Source of the DNA: DAOPXV01 sp035352535
Lineage (GTDB): Bacteria > Muiribacteriota > UBA9980
Length of the DNA: 23,426 nt
NCBI GenBank assembly: GCA_964545075.1
Contig: CAZJFS010000060.1
Span: 1 to 23,426, forward strand
Reading direction: 5' to 3'
Notes under the pieces: model-generated
The model's database searches: none
Told to the model about the DNA's origin: nothing
What the model saw: only the letters and a program-made list of their open reading frames with translations
Made by a program: the position numbers and the translations under genes
Shown: one piece after another, positions 8,500 to 15,667 of the stretch
Numbering within the stretch: the first letter of the stretch is position 1
Layout: each line of letters begins with the position of its first letter

Positions 8500-9527
8500 A
8501 TTTTATAAAATTTGATGCGGAAGGCGAAGGGGCCGACGATGGAAACGTCGCCGGTTATTTCAATGGACAGCTTTATTTTGCTGTTTTTTTGTTTGATGTC
8601 GTTTATTATGTCGTGCATCGTTATAGAATCGAAACCTGAGAATGGTTCTATTATCATGCCGTCATTTTTAAGCTTGGTTCTGACTTTGTCGAAAAACTTT
8701 ATCAATTCGATTTTTATGAATTCACGGCTTTTAGCGCCGTCGATGACGACGTTGTCCGTATCTCCGCTTCCGGATGGCGATTCGAAAACGAAGCGGTCGC
8801 CCTTTTTATAGATTATCCGGTTCATTTCAGCCTGGACCTTGACGTCTTCGAGATATTCGCCTACCATTACGCGTTGAGTGGTTTTAAGGTAAACGACGAG
8901 TTCCTCTTTAGGTTTTAATTTTTTTGAGGTCTCCATCAAAGGATCGCGAAGCTGGTTCCATATGGATTCAAATGGCCTTGTTTTCACGCCTATCTGTTCG
9001 CTCGCGCTCCTGACCCTTCCGACCATGTCAGTGTATTGTTTTTCTATTTCAACGGGTTTGGAGTCGGAAGATATGACGACATAATCGAGCAGCTCTTCTG
9101 GTTGAAACACGACATTTTCGAGTTTTTTGATCTGAAGCGTCTTTTCAAGTGAAAGAGATTCGGCCTTGAGTTTTTCCTTCGATTCGTTCATGTCTTTTAA
9201 AACTTCAAGCGCCCTTGCATATTCAATTTCTATTGAGTCGTAAACAGATTTTTGCTCTTCGAGTTTTTTTGTGAGTTCTTCCCTGTCGCGTCTTATTTCT
9301 TCTATTTTAAAAAGAGCGATTCTGACCTCTTCGGAAAAAACCGCGAGAACAGCCATGGTAACTATCGTTATAAGCATTCCGGTTATTATGGATATGACGA
9401 TGGCGGTTGTTTTGGGGCGCATGCCCGGAATGGAAATACGCATCTTGCCTATCTTGCGTCCGAGAACATCTCCGACGTAGGCCAGAACACCGCTTAATAT
9501 CAATAAAATAATTATGTTAAAATACAT
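8496..9527 (-). CDS. DUF3084 membrane-anchored coiled-coil protein, function unknown
   Basis: 343 residues. The N-terminus has two hydrophobic helices (about 3-20 and 42-64) flanking a conserved segment, GDVLGRKIGKMRISIPGMRP followed by KTTAIVISIITG. This matches the DUF3084 family (COG4372) known from cyanobacteria, Deinococcus-Thermus and other lineages. A Glu/Lys/Arg-rich coiled coil follows at about 68-140. The remaining ~200 residues look like a soluble mixed alpha/beta domain. No catalytic motif is recognised and the family has no settled function; location in or beside the envelope is inferred. It lies 27 bp after the glycosyltransferase gene, so the two are probably cotranscribed. Its stop codon is inside the next operon's promoter. 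Confidence 0.8.
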   Translation of the reverse strand: MYFNIIILLILSGVLAYVGDVLGRKIGKMRISIPGMRPKTTAIVISIITGMLITIVTMAVLAVFSEEVRIALFKIEEIRRDREELTKKLEEQKSVYDSIEIEYARALEVLKDMNESKEKLKAESLSLEKTLQIKKLENVVFQPEELLDYVVISSDSKPVEIEKQYTDMVGRVRSASEQIGVKTRPFESIWNQLRDPLMETSKKLKPKEELVVYLKTTQRVMVGEYLEDVKVQAEMNRIIYKKGDRFVFESPSGSGDTDNVVIDGAKSREFIKIELIKFFDKVRTKLKNDGMIIEPFSGFDSITMHDIINDIKQKNSKIKLSIEITGDVSIVGPFAFRIKFYKI

Positions 9528-9554
9528 CTTGTTAAAAGTTATCGGCTTAATTTC

Positions 9555-11702
9555 TTAAAGGTTTATCGAATAAAGAGCGTAACCGTTTTTCTGATGTATA
9601 AGCCTGGCTTCTTCCTTCAAAAATTTCGAGAACAACTCTTTTCTTTCGGGTTTTGGAGGCTTTTCATCGTCCGGTTTTTCGATATAGGAAAGGAATTGCT
9701 TTAATTGAGGTTTTCCTATGAGCATGTGCGTTATTTTTTTCGCGGCCAGATGCTTCTTCAGTTCGCCCGGGGTTTTGAAAGGGAAATGATCCGTGATATT
9801 TCCATCTTTGTCAATGGTTTCAACATCTTCGAACGGGGTAGGTTCAAAGACGTCGTTCCATGTGTAGTTTTTATTAAAATAATAAGTGCGCGGCTCATAA
9901 AGCGGAGCGAGCATGATTTCGCCGGTCGAGTTCTTCAAGATCTCGTTATAAGCTGTCGCGCAGGAATATACGGGAAGATTTCTGTCGAGAAACGATTCTT
10001 TGGTTTCATAGCCTGAAAGATACGCCGCTGGCTCTTTTTTCACGAACTCGACGAAAGCCGGGTATGCGTTGAAACAGGAAATGACAAGCGCAAAAGTTAC
10101 GGCGGCCCTCCAAGTTATTTTATCGGTGAAGTTTTTTTTCGCGAACCATTCGAGGCCGTAAGACGCCGCAATGTAAAAAAGAGGCAGCGCCGGAAGAAAA
10201 TATCGCGTGGATTGCGCCCGTAAAACGAAGAGATAATAAATCGCGAAAATAAAGAATACTGCTTTTGATGAAGTTCTGGTTTCTGCATTTTTCGAGTTGA
10301 AAAGTTTTGTTATTGCGTATAAATAGAACGGGATCATGGCAAGAAATGTTATGCCCATGACGCCGTCATAGCAGCGTATGCCGTAATATTGAGAATCCGT
10401 CGTTATCGTCAAAGGAAAAAGTGCGAGATTTGCCGGCGTTTTTTCGCGGCCGAGGCGGTTCAACACTTCGAGATAGCTTTCGAGATTATCGTATGAAACG
10501 GTTTCGGTGTTAAAAAAATATTTGAAAAATGGATAAAAAGGATTGCCGGTGAAGGCGAAATTTTTAATGCAGTACGGCGAAAATATAAAATAGGCTATCA
10601 GCATCGTTCTTACAGCGATTACAATGTTTTTTTTCAGCTCGCCGCCGCGTCTGAAAAAAATTATGGTGAAAAATAATACCGCCGACATCATAAGGCCGGT
10701 ATATTTGGCCGAGAGCGCTCCGCCGAGAAAGACGGCCGTAAGATAAACGTCTCCGCGGAGAAGGAAAAGACATGCGGCCGTAAAATAAAACATCAGGCCG
10801 AGGTCTACGAAAGCGTAAGAAGCCATCAAAAGCGCCTGCGGGTGGGCGGCCACTAAAAGCGCCGCCGCGGTTCTGCAGCGCGTTCCGATCTCTTTGAGCC
10901 CCGCCTTTTCAAGCGGAAAGTTGATTATAAGCGTTACCGTCAATAAGTTGAAGATGGCGTGAAAGCTCGAGCAGAGCGTTTCGAATTTAAAGAAAATGAA
11001 AAGCGAATATATGGAATTTAAAAGTTGAGGATAACCCCAGAAATAAATCTCTTTGGGAAAGAAAAGCCGTCCCCGCTGCAGGTATTGTTTGGGTATTTCC
11101 ATCTGGTACGACAGAGCGTCCCAGCCGGTTTGAGGAAGGGCCGAGAATACGAATCCGAACGCTATGATCGAAAAAGCGGCCGCGCCGATCGTGAGCGAAG
11201 TTTTATCGTTTGCCGCTAAACGGGCAACGCTTTCTGAAATTTCGCGGGCGAGTTTCTTGAAAAGCGATGGCGTGAAAAAATTCCCGTCCAGAGCAGATAG
11301 AGCGGTTGAACTCGCGCCGGTCGTTTTAACGCATGTCCTGACGGCGGCCTGTATTAAAAACGGCAGTAGCAAAACAGATGCGAACGAATTGAACGAGCAA
11401 AGCCCCGCCGCGAGCTTGGCGGTTATAAGGGCCGCGACGATGATGAAGCCGGCGCCCAGCCGGAGAGTCGTTTCAAGCCAACCGTTGAACCCCGAGCTGT
11501 CAAGAGGAATGAAAAGGGCTATTGCGCCGTAGTTATGCGCGGACAAAAGAAAAAACAGGAAGAAAAGATATTTAAGCCATTCGACTGAAGGGAAAAAAAG
11601 GACTTTCGTCCATTCGAAAGCCGGAATCGGATGGCCGGACTGATAAACGCAAGCGATGTATATGATAAATATGGAATATACCGCGGATAGAATTTTCGCC
11701 AA
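9555..11702 (-). CDS. GT-C fold integral membrane glycosyltransferase (ArnT/PMT-like, GT39/GT83 type)
   Basis: 715 residues with many hydrophobic segments and a soluble C-terminal part of about 150 residues. Seen: QTGWDALSYQMEIPKQYLQRG at ~191-211, the first periplasmic loop typical of GT-C enzymes, where D195 is the probable catalytic Asp; then FPKEIYFWGYPQLLNSIYS, and later SAKYTGLM and FTGNPFYPFF blocks seen in this group. Such enzymes move a sugar from a polyprenyl-phosphate donor to a lipid, glycan or protein at the outer face of the membrane. The acceptor is unknown; a WecA-like enzyme and lipid A genes nearby suggest an envelope glycan. About 170 residues with four or so extra membrane segments precede the GT-C core. 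The start is TTG (11700-11702) with AAGGA (11711-11715) 8 nt upstream. The gap to mntP is 14 bp. Confidence 0.78.
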   Translation of the reverse strand: MAKILSAVYSIFIIYIACVYQSGHPIPAFEWTKVLFFPSVEWLKYLFFLFFLLSAHNYGAIALFIPLDSSGFNGWLETTLRLGAGFIIVAALITAKLAAGLCSFNSFASVLLLPFLIQAAVRTCVKTTGASSTALSALDGNFFTPSLFKKLAREISESVARLAANDKTSLTIGAAAFSIIAFGFVFSALPQTGWDALSYQMEIPKQYLQRGRLFFPKEIYFWGYPQLLNSIYSLFIFFKFETLCSSFHAIFNLLTVTLIINFPLEKAGLKEIGTRCRTAAALLVAAHPQALLMASYAFVDLGLMFYFTAACLFLLRGDVYLTAVFLGGALSAKYTGLMMSAVLFFTIIFFRRGGELKKNIVIAVRTMLIAYFIFSPYCIKNFAFTGNPFYPFFKYFFNTETVSYDNLESYLEVLNRLGREKTPANLALFPLTITTDSQYYGIRCYDGVMGITFLAMIPFYLYAITKLFNSKNAETRTSSKAVFFIFAIYYLFVLRAQSTRYFLPALPLFYIAASYGLEWFAKKNFTDKITWRAAVTFALVISCFNAYPAFVEFVKKEPAAYLSGYETKESFLDRNLPVYSCATAYNEILKNSTGEIMLAPLYEPRTYYFNKNYTWNDVFEPTPFEDVETIDKDGNITDHFPFKTPGELKKHLAAKKITHMLIGKPQLKQFLSYIEKPDDEKPPKPERKELFSKFLKEEARLIHQKNGYALYSINL

Positions 11703-11710
11703 TTTGAATT

Positions 11711-11715
11711 TCCTT
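11711..11715 (-). promoter_or_regulatory. Ribosome binding site fixing the TTG start of the GT-C glycosyltransferase
   Basis: AAGGA on the minus strand lies 8 nt before the TTG at 11700-11702. No in-frame ATG follows within the first membrane segment, so this site supports the TTG start. Confidence 0.65.
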
Positions 11716-11716
11716 T

Positions 11717-12289
11717 TTAGAAAGAGTGTTCCAAAGCTATTTTAACGCCTATGCCGACGAGTATGACCCCGCCTATTAGTTCCATGCGGTTGCTGAAGGC
11801 CATTCCGAGTCTTTCGCCGATCTTCATTCCGATCACCGTAAGCGCGAGCGTTACGACGCCTATTACGGCGGCGGGGTAGAATATGTTGATGTTGAGCATC
11901 GCGAGGCTCACTCCGACGGCCAGCGCGTCGATGCTCGTGGCTACGACGAGAAACATGAGCGACCATCCGCGAGTCGGGTCCTTTATTATCTCGCTTTTAT
12001 CTTCGGCCGACTCTTTACTTTCAAATGATTCATGGATCATTTTACCGCCTATTATGGAAAGAAGCGCGAGCGCTATCCAGTGGTCGTAACTTGAAATATA
12101 TTTTGAAAAAGAAGCTCCGAGGTACCAGCCTATAACGGGCATTAAAAACTGAAAGAGACCGCAATGAAACGATAGCCGGAATATCTGCCTTTTGTCGACG
12201 CTTTTCAGGCTCAGGCTCGTGACTATGGAAACGGCGAAGGCATCCATGGCGAGGCCGACGGCTATGAAAAAAATGGTTGCAAAATCCAA
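11717..12289 (-). CDS. mntP: Manganese efflux pump MntP
   Basis: 190 residues, against 188 in E. coli. MntP exports Mn2+ across the inner membrane and protects against manganese overload. Seen: two related halves typical of the family, with GLAMDAFAVSI (Asp 16) in the first and a matching ATSIDALAVGVSLAM in the second, about six membrane helices, and the central loop rich in charged residues (ESFESKESAEDKSE). The start codon is TTG (12287-12289). It is supported by GGAAGG (12297-12302) at 7 nt spacing and because it puts MDAF at residues 15-18, as in E. coli MntP. It sits 36 bp after the degenerate kinase gene. I see no room for a yybP-ykoY manganese riboswitch before it. Confidence 0.93.
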   Translation of the reverse strand: MDFATIFFIAVGLAMDAFAVSIVTSLSLKSVDKRQIFRLSFHCGLFQFLMPVIGWYLGASFSKYISSYDHWIALALLSIIGGKMIHESFESKESAEDKSEIIKDPTRGWSLMFLVVATSIDALAVGVSLAMLNINIFYPAAVIGVVTLALTVIGMKIGERLGMAFSNRMELIGGVILVGIGVKIALEHSF

Positions 12290-12296
12290 AAAAATA

Positions 12297-12302
12297 CCTT
12301 CC
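12297..12302 (-). promoter_or_regulatory. Ribosome binding site fixing the TTG start of mntP
   Basis: GGAAGG on the minus strand lies 7 nt before the TTG at 12287-12289. The resulting N-terminus matches the family length. Confidence 0.65.
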
Positions 12303-12325
12303 TTTTTACTTTGATTTTTATCGGT

Positions 12326-13489
12326 TCAATCCAGGGCTTTTTGCGTGATCTTAAAGTTAAAGATCGAACCGTGGCCGGGTTTGGATTCGAACCAGAAAAG
12401 GCCTCCGTGCGCTTCGATAAATAATTTCGCGAGGCGAAGCCCGATTCCGAATCCGGATTCTCCCGCCGTTCCGGATGATACCGGCGCGGCCGGGTACTTT
12501 TTTTCGGTGAAGATCTTTTGCTGGTTTTCATTGGTTATGCCCGCGCCTTCGTCCGATATGGAGAAGAAAATGTTTTCGCCTTCGAATAGCGATCTTATGT
12601 TGATAACGCCGTTGACGGGTGAAAATTTAACTGCGTTGCTTATAAGATTGTTAAGGACCAGCAGCATTTTATCCGCATCGATGAAAGTGGTTGAAAGTTC
12701 TGATGAAAAATCTTTTTTTATCGCCAGTTTCTTGCATTCGATGCTGGGCCTGAAAAAATAAAGCGCTTTTTCAATAAGCTCTATAAAATTGCATTTTTGA
12801 GATCTGATTGAAATTTCAGCGTTCTCGAAACAGCCGGCCGTGAGAATGTCGTTGAAAAACTGGCGCGAGCAGTATGAAATGAAGGCTAGCTGTTCGATGT
12901 AATATTTTTTATTTGGAAATTCCTCTTCGACGAACTGCGCCAGGAAGCTTTCCGAATAATTAAGCGCGGCGGTCGAGTGGGTTTTAAAATCTTTTGACAG
13001 CAATGATTCGTATTCGTTTGAAATCTCTTTGAGTTCGGCCAGCTTTTTTCCGAGATTTTTTTCGCGCGCGCTTATTTTTCCGATCTCGCCGGTCTGAAGT
13101 TCTATTTTTTCTTCGAGTTCGTTGGTATGGCGCGTTATGATATCGATCATAAAATTAAGGTTTCTGGCGAGGCTTCCCACTTCGTTTTCGGGCGTCGCAT
13201 CCGCTTTCGCGGAATAATTTCCGGATATTACCTCGTCCGTCACCGCCGAAAGCTTATTGAGAGGTTCGCCGATATTTTTGCGCAATATTTTTTTTGACGC
13301 TACGGATATAAAAAAAACGGCAAGGATATAGCAAAATGAAAAGGCCGCCGTTTTTTCATGGAAGCCTAAAGAGGCGATTTTTTCAGCGTACGTAAAAAAC
13401 GCGGCAAAAAAAATCGCTAAGATAACGGCGCAGGTGAAAGTCAGCTTTCGTCCTACCGCCTTTGAAATCGGCATTTTGGCATGTAACAT
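12326..13489 (-). CDS. HAMP-containing sensor histidine kinase with degenerate H-box (phospho-acceptor His replaced by Lys)
   Basis: 387 residues. Two membrane helices (~17-35 and ~48-66) are joined by a loop of only about a dozen residues, so there is no periplasmic sensor domain. A HAMP domain (~67-120) and coiled coil (~121-162) follow. The DHp helix reads LLSKDFKTHSTAALNYSE. It aligns position for position with the canonical F-x-SHELRTPL-TAI-x-GYSE pattern, but the phospho-acceptor His is Lys 166 and the conserved Pro is His 171. The ATPase domain looks intact: N-box NNLISNAVKFSP (~280-291), DEGAGI (~313-318) and GFGIGL (~346-351). It may therefore bind ATP without normal autophosphorylation, or use an unusual acceptor. 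No response regulator gene is adjacent. It heads the mntP operon, divergent from the prohibitin gene. Confidence 0.85.
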   Translation of the reverse strand: MLHAKMPISKAVGRKLTFTCAVILAIFFAAFFTYAEKIASLGFHEKTAAFSFCYILAVFFISVASKKILRKNIGEPLNKLSAVTDEVISGNYSAKADATPENEVGSLARNLNFMIDIITRHTNELEEKIELQTGEIGKISAREKNLGKKLAELKEISNEYESLLSKDFKTHSTAALNYSESFLAQFVEEEFPNKKYYIEQLAFISYCSRQFFNDILTAGCFENAEISIRSQKCNFIELIEKALYFFRPSIECKKLAIKKDFSSELSTTFIDADKMLLVLNNLISNAVKFSPVNGVINIRSLFEGENIFFSISDEGAGITNENQQKIFTEKKYPAAPVSSGTAGESGFGIGLRLAKLFIEAHGGLFWFESKPGHGSIFNFKITQKALD

Positions 13490-13498
13490 AGAAATTTG

Positions 13499-13527
13499 AT
13501 TTTACCGCATTTTTCCCGTATAGTCAA
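13499..13527 (-). promoter_or_regulatory. Promoter for the degenerate kinase-mntP operon, nearly leaderless
   Basis: On the minus strand TTGACT (13522-13527) and TAAAAT (13499-13504) are separated by 17 bp. The expected transcription start is near 13492, only a few bases before the ATG at 13489, and no Shine-Dalgarno sequence is present. The transcript should be leaderless or nearly so. Confidence 0.75.
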
Positions 13528-13557
13528 TTTAATTTTAAAATAATTCGGAAAATTAAA
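13528..13557. repeat. AT-rich inverted repeat between divergent promoters
   Basis: TTTAATTTT (13528-13536) and its exact reverse complement AAAATTAAA (13549-13557) are separated by 12 nt. The left arm directly abuts the minus-strand -35 box and the right arm lies 1 nt from the plus-strand -35 box. Each promoter therefore has the same A/T tract just upstream of its -35. This could act as paired UP elements or as a regulator site. Confidence 0.75.
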
Positions 13558-13558
13558 G

Positions 13559-13587
13559 TTGATAAAAATCCGGGAAGCTGATATAAT
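13559..13587 (+). promoter_or_regulatory. Promoter for the prohibitin-lpxL-waaA-miaB-hybrid kinase operon
   Basis: TTGATA (13559-13564) and TATAAT (13582-13587) are separated by 17 bp. The expected start of transcription is near 13594, leaving a leader of roughly 79 nt before the ATG at 13673. Confidence 0.82.
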
Positions 13588-13602
13588 AACTCCACAATTA
13601 AA

Positions 13603-13621
13603 GCGGCTATGTCGTAGTCGC
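13603..13621 (+). other. Possible 5' UTR hairpin upstream of the prohibitin gene
   Basis: GCGGCTA pairs with TAGTCGC across a 5-nt loop: seven base pairs including one G-U. It lies about 10 nt into the predicted leader and has no T-run directly after it, so it is not an obvious terminator. It might stabilise the mRNA; the function is unknown. Confidence 0.35.
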
Positions 13622-13672
13622 CGTTTATTTTTAACGTAATGTTCAGACGCTGGGAACAGAAGGAGCTTTCTA

Positions 13673-14692
13673 ATGGAGTTGTTATACCTTATCCTGATCG
13701 TGATTCTCGTCATGACCGATAGTTACCTCATACAAAGTTACGCCACGGAAAAAAAATCGAAAATAGTCACGAATTCGATGGGAGTTGAAACCATCGTGCC
13801 TTCCATGGAAGTGCAGAGCGGAAAAGCTCTGAGCATCATCAGCGTGAGCGTCGTGATATTCGCCATCGCCGCGACTCTGGTTTCTGGCATAGTCATTATT
13901 CAACCAGGATACCGCGGAGTGGTTTTTAACGTTTTTTCAGGCCTTTCGAATAACGTTTTAAACGAAGGCTTAAACATCGTTATTCCCGTCGTTAACCAGG
14001 TCTATGTTTATGATGTCCGCCGTCAGGAATACACTATGTCGGGCCAGGCCGGCGAAGGCGTAAAAGCCCAGGACAACGATTCGTTATGGTCGCCGACGCG
14101 CGAAGGCCTTCAGGTAGGCCTTGACGTTACGACGTGGTATCGCATTGATCCGTCAAAGGTCCAGAGCCTTCATCAAAAAATCGGCAAGACTTATGCGGAA
14201 AATACGGTCCGGCCCGCTATAAGGGCGACCGTTAGGATGGTCATTTCGGGCTTCTCCATAATGGACGTTTATTCCGAAAAACGCGAATCCATACAGGAAA
14301 CCATTATAAAAAAACTAAGGGAAACGCTTACTCAGGACAATATCATAATCGACAATCTGTTTTTGAGGGATGTCAGATTTCCCGCTGAATTTGCAAAGTC
14401 CATCGAAGAAAAGCAGGTCGCCCAGCAGAGCGCCGAACGCATGAAATACGTGCTTGAGAAAGAACAGAAGGAAGCCGAAAGAAAAGTTATTGAGGCCGAC
14501 GGCCAGGCGAAGTCCATAAAGATAATCAACGAAGCGCTTGCTAACAATCGCAATTATCTTGAATATTTAAAGGTTAACAAGCTTGTCGATAATATAAAGG
14601 TCATGGTGGTTCCGACCGGAACTAATACTCTTATCGACTTGAAATCGGCAATGGGGCCTGACGCTGAATCCGTCAAGCCTGCCGTAAAATAA
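13673..14692 (+). CDS. Prohibitin-like SPFH/Band 7 membrane protein
   Basis: 339 residues. Two hydrophobic segments (~3-22 and ~44-68) precede the Band 7 domain, which begins at about QPGYRGVVFNVFSG. It runs through LNEGLNIVIPVVNQVYVYDVR, LQVGLDVTTWYRIDPSKV, NTVRPAIRATVRMVISGFS and DNIIIDNLFLRDVRFPAEF. A long charged helix (EEKQVAQQSAERMKYVLEKE onwards) follows. This is the prohibitin/SPFH arrangement. Such proteins form large ring- or cage-like membrane assemblies and often associate with membrane proteases or lipid microdomains; no partner such as NfeD, HflK or FtsH is in the window. The start is supported by AAGGAG (13660-13665) at 7 nt spacing. It is the first gene of the plus-strand operon, 21 bp before lpxL. 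Confidence 0.88.
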   Translation: MELLYLILIVILVMTDSYLIQSYATEKKSKIVTNSMGVETIVPSMEVQSGKALSIISVSVVIFAIAATLVSGIVIIQPGYRGVVFNVFSGLSNNVLNEGLNIVIPVVNQVYVYDVRRQEYTMSGQAGEGVKAQDNDSLWSPTREGLQVGLDVTTWYRIDPSKVQSLHQKIGKTYAENTVRPAIRATVRMVISGFSIMDVYSEKRESIQETIIKKLRETLTQDNIIIDNLFLRDVRFPAEFAKSIEEKQVAQQSAERMKYVLEKEQKEAERKVIEADGQAKSIKIINEALANNRNYLEYLKVNKLVDNIKVMVVPTGTNTLIDLKSAMGPDAESVKPAVK

Positions 14693-14713
14693 ACTTGGCT
14701 AAGGGAAATAAAA

Positions 14714-15667
14714 ATGGGAAAGCCGACGCTGGCTTACAGAGTCCTTACTAACGACCGCGTAAAATCAATACTTGTAAACCTGTTGAAGTCGCTGATATTC
14801 CTTTTCAACCTTATCGGCGAAAGGGCTTCTTTCAGGCTTGCTTCGTTCCTTGGCGGCGCGCTTTACCTTTTCGCCCGGGAAACGCGTGCTTCGACGCTCA
14901 ATTCGATCAGGATCGTTTTTCCCGATATCGGCCGCAATGAAGCGGAAAGGATCGCGAAAAGCGCGTTTGTCCATCAGACGAAAACGTTCGTGGAGCTTCT
15001 CCGGTATCCGTGTCTTAACCGCAAGGAGATCCTCAGAAAAGTGAGAATTTCGGGCATTGAAAATCTGAGGAAGGCGCTTCTTAATGAAAAGGGCGTCATC
15101 CTTCTGGTTCCTCATCTCGGTAATTGGGAGATACTTGGCGCGACGCTCGGGCTTTTAGGCTATAACGTCTATTCTTTTTTTCTGGACGCCAGGATAGATT
15201 CGATAGGCGAGCTCTTGAACAGTTTCCGCGAATCGAAGGGAATAAAACTGATAGCCCGCGCCGAACTGAAAAAGTCGGTCAAAGTTTTGAAGAACAATGC
15301 GCTTCTGGGTGTTATTGCCGATCAGGACGGCGGCGAGAACGGGGTTTATACAGATTTCTTCGGGAAAACGGTTTCCGCGCCCCGCGGTCCGGCGTCGCTT
15401 GCGAGAAGGACCGGAGCCACGGTGCTCCCAATGTACGTTGTCAGAAATATCGACGATACCTATACTATGGTCATTCAAAGGCCTATATTTCTGAAAAAAA
15501 CGTCCGGCAAGGAGGAAGATATAAACCGCTATACACGTGAGTTTTTGAGGATATATGAAAAAATAATTCTTCAGTTCCCCGAACAATGGCTCTGGATGTA
15601 CGACCGCTGGAAAGAGCGCCGCCATGTGGCTGCCTATATTAAAGAAACGGCTTCGAAAAATGGATAA
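14714..15667 (+). CDS. lpxL: Lipid A late acyltransferase (LpxL/HtrB family)
   Basis: 317 residues, typical for the family (PF03279). These inner-membrane enzymes add a secondary acyl chain from acyl-ACP to Kdo-lipid A or its precursor. Seen: an N-terminal hydrophobic segment (~20-34), the HX4(D/E) catalytic motif as HLGNWE (H134, E139), then IADQDGGENGVYTDFFGKTV and APRGPASLARRTGATVLPMYV, and a C-terminal PEQWLWMYDRWKERR, which are standard family blocks. Whether it is LpxL, LpxM or another branch cannot be told from sequence. AAGGGA lies 7 nt before the ATG. The stop overlaps the start of waaA by 8 bp, in keeping with Kdo transfer and late acylation being consecutive steps. Confidence 0.92.
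   Translation: MGKPTLAYRVLTNDRVKSILVNLLKSLIFLFNLIGERASFRLASFLGGALYLFARETRASTLNSIRIVFPDIGRNEAERIAKSAFVHQTKTFVELLRYPCLNRKEILRKVRISGIENLRKALLNEKGVILLVPHLGNWEILGATLGLLGYNVYSFFLDARIDSIGELLNSFRESKGIKLIARAELKKSVKVLKNNALLGVIADQDGGENGVYTDFFGKTVSAPRGPASLARRTGATVLPMYVVRNIDDTYTMVIQRPIFLKKTSGKEEDINRYTREFLRIYEKIILQFPEQWLWMYDRWKERRHVAAYIKETASKNG

Noticed and set aside
12290..12325. Manganese riboswitch (yybP-ykoY) before mntP
   Set aside because: Only 36 bp separate mntP from the kinase stop, which is too short for the aptamer, and no matching motif is visible.
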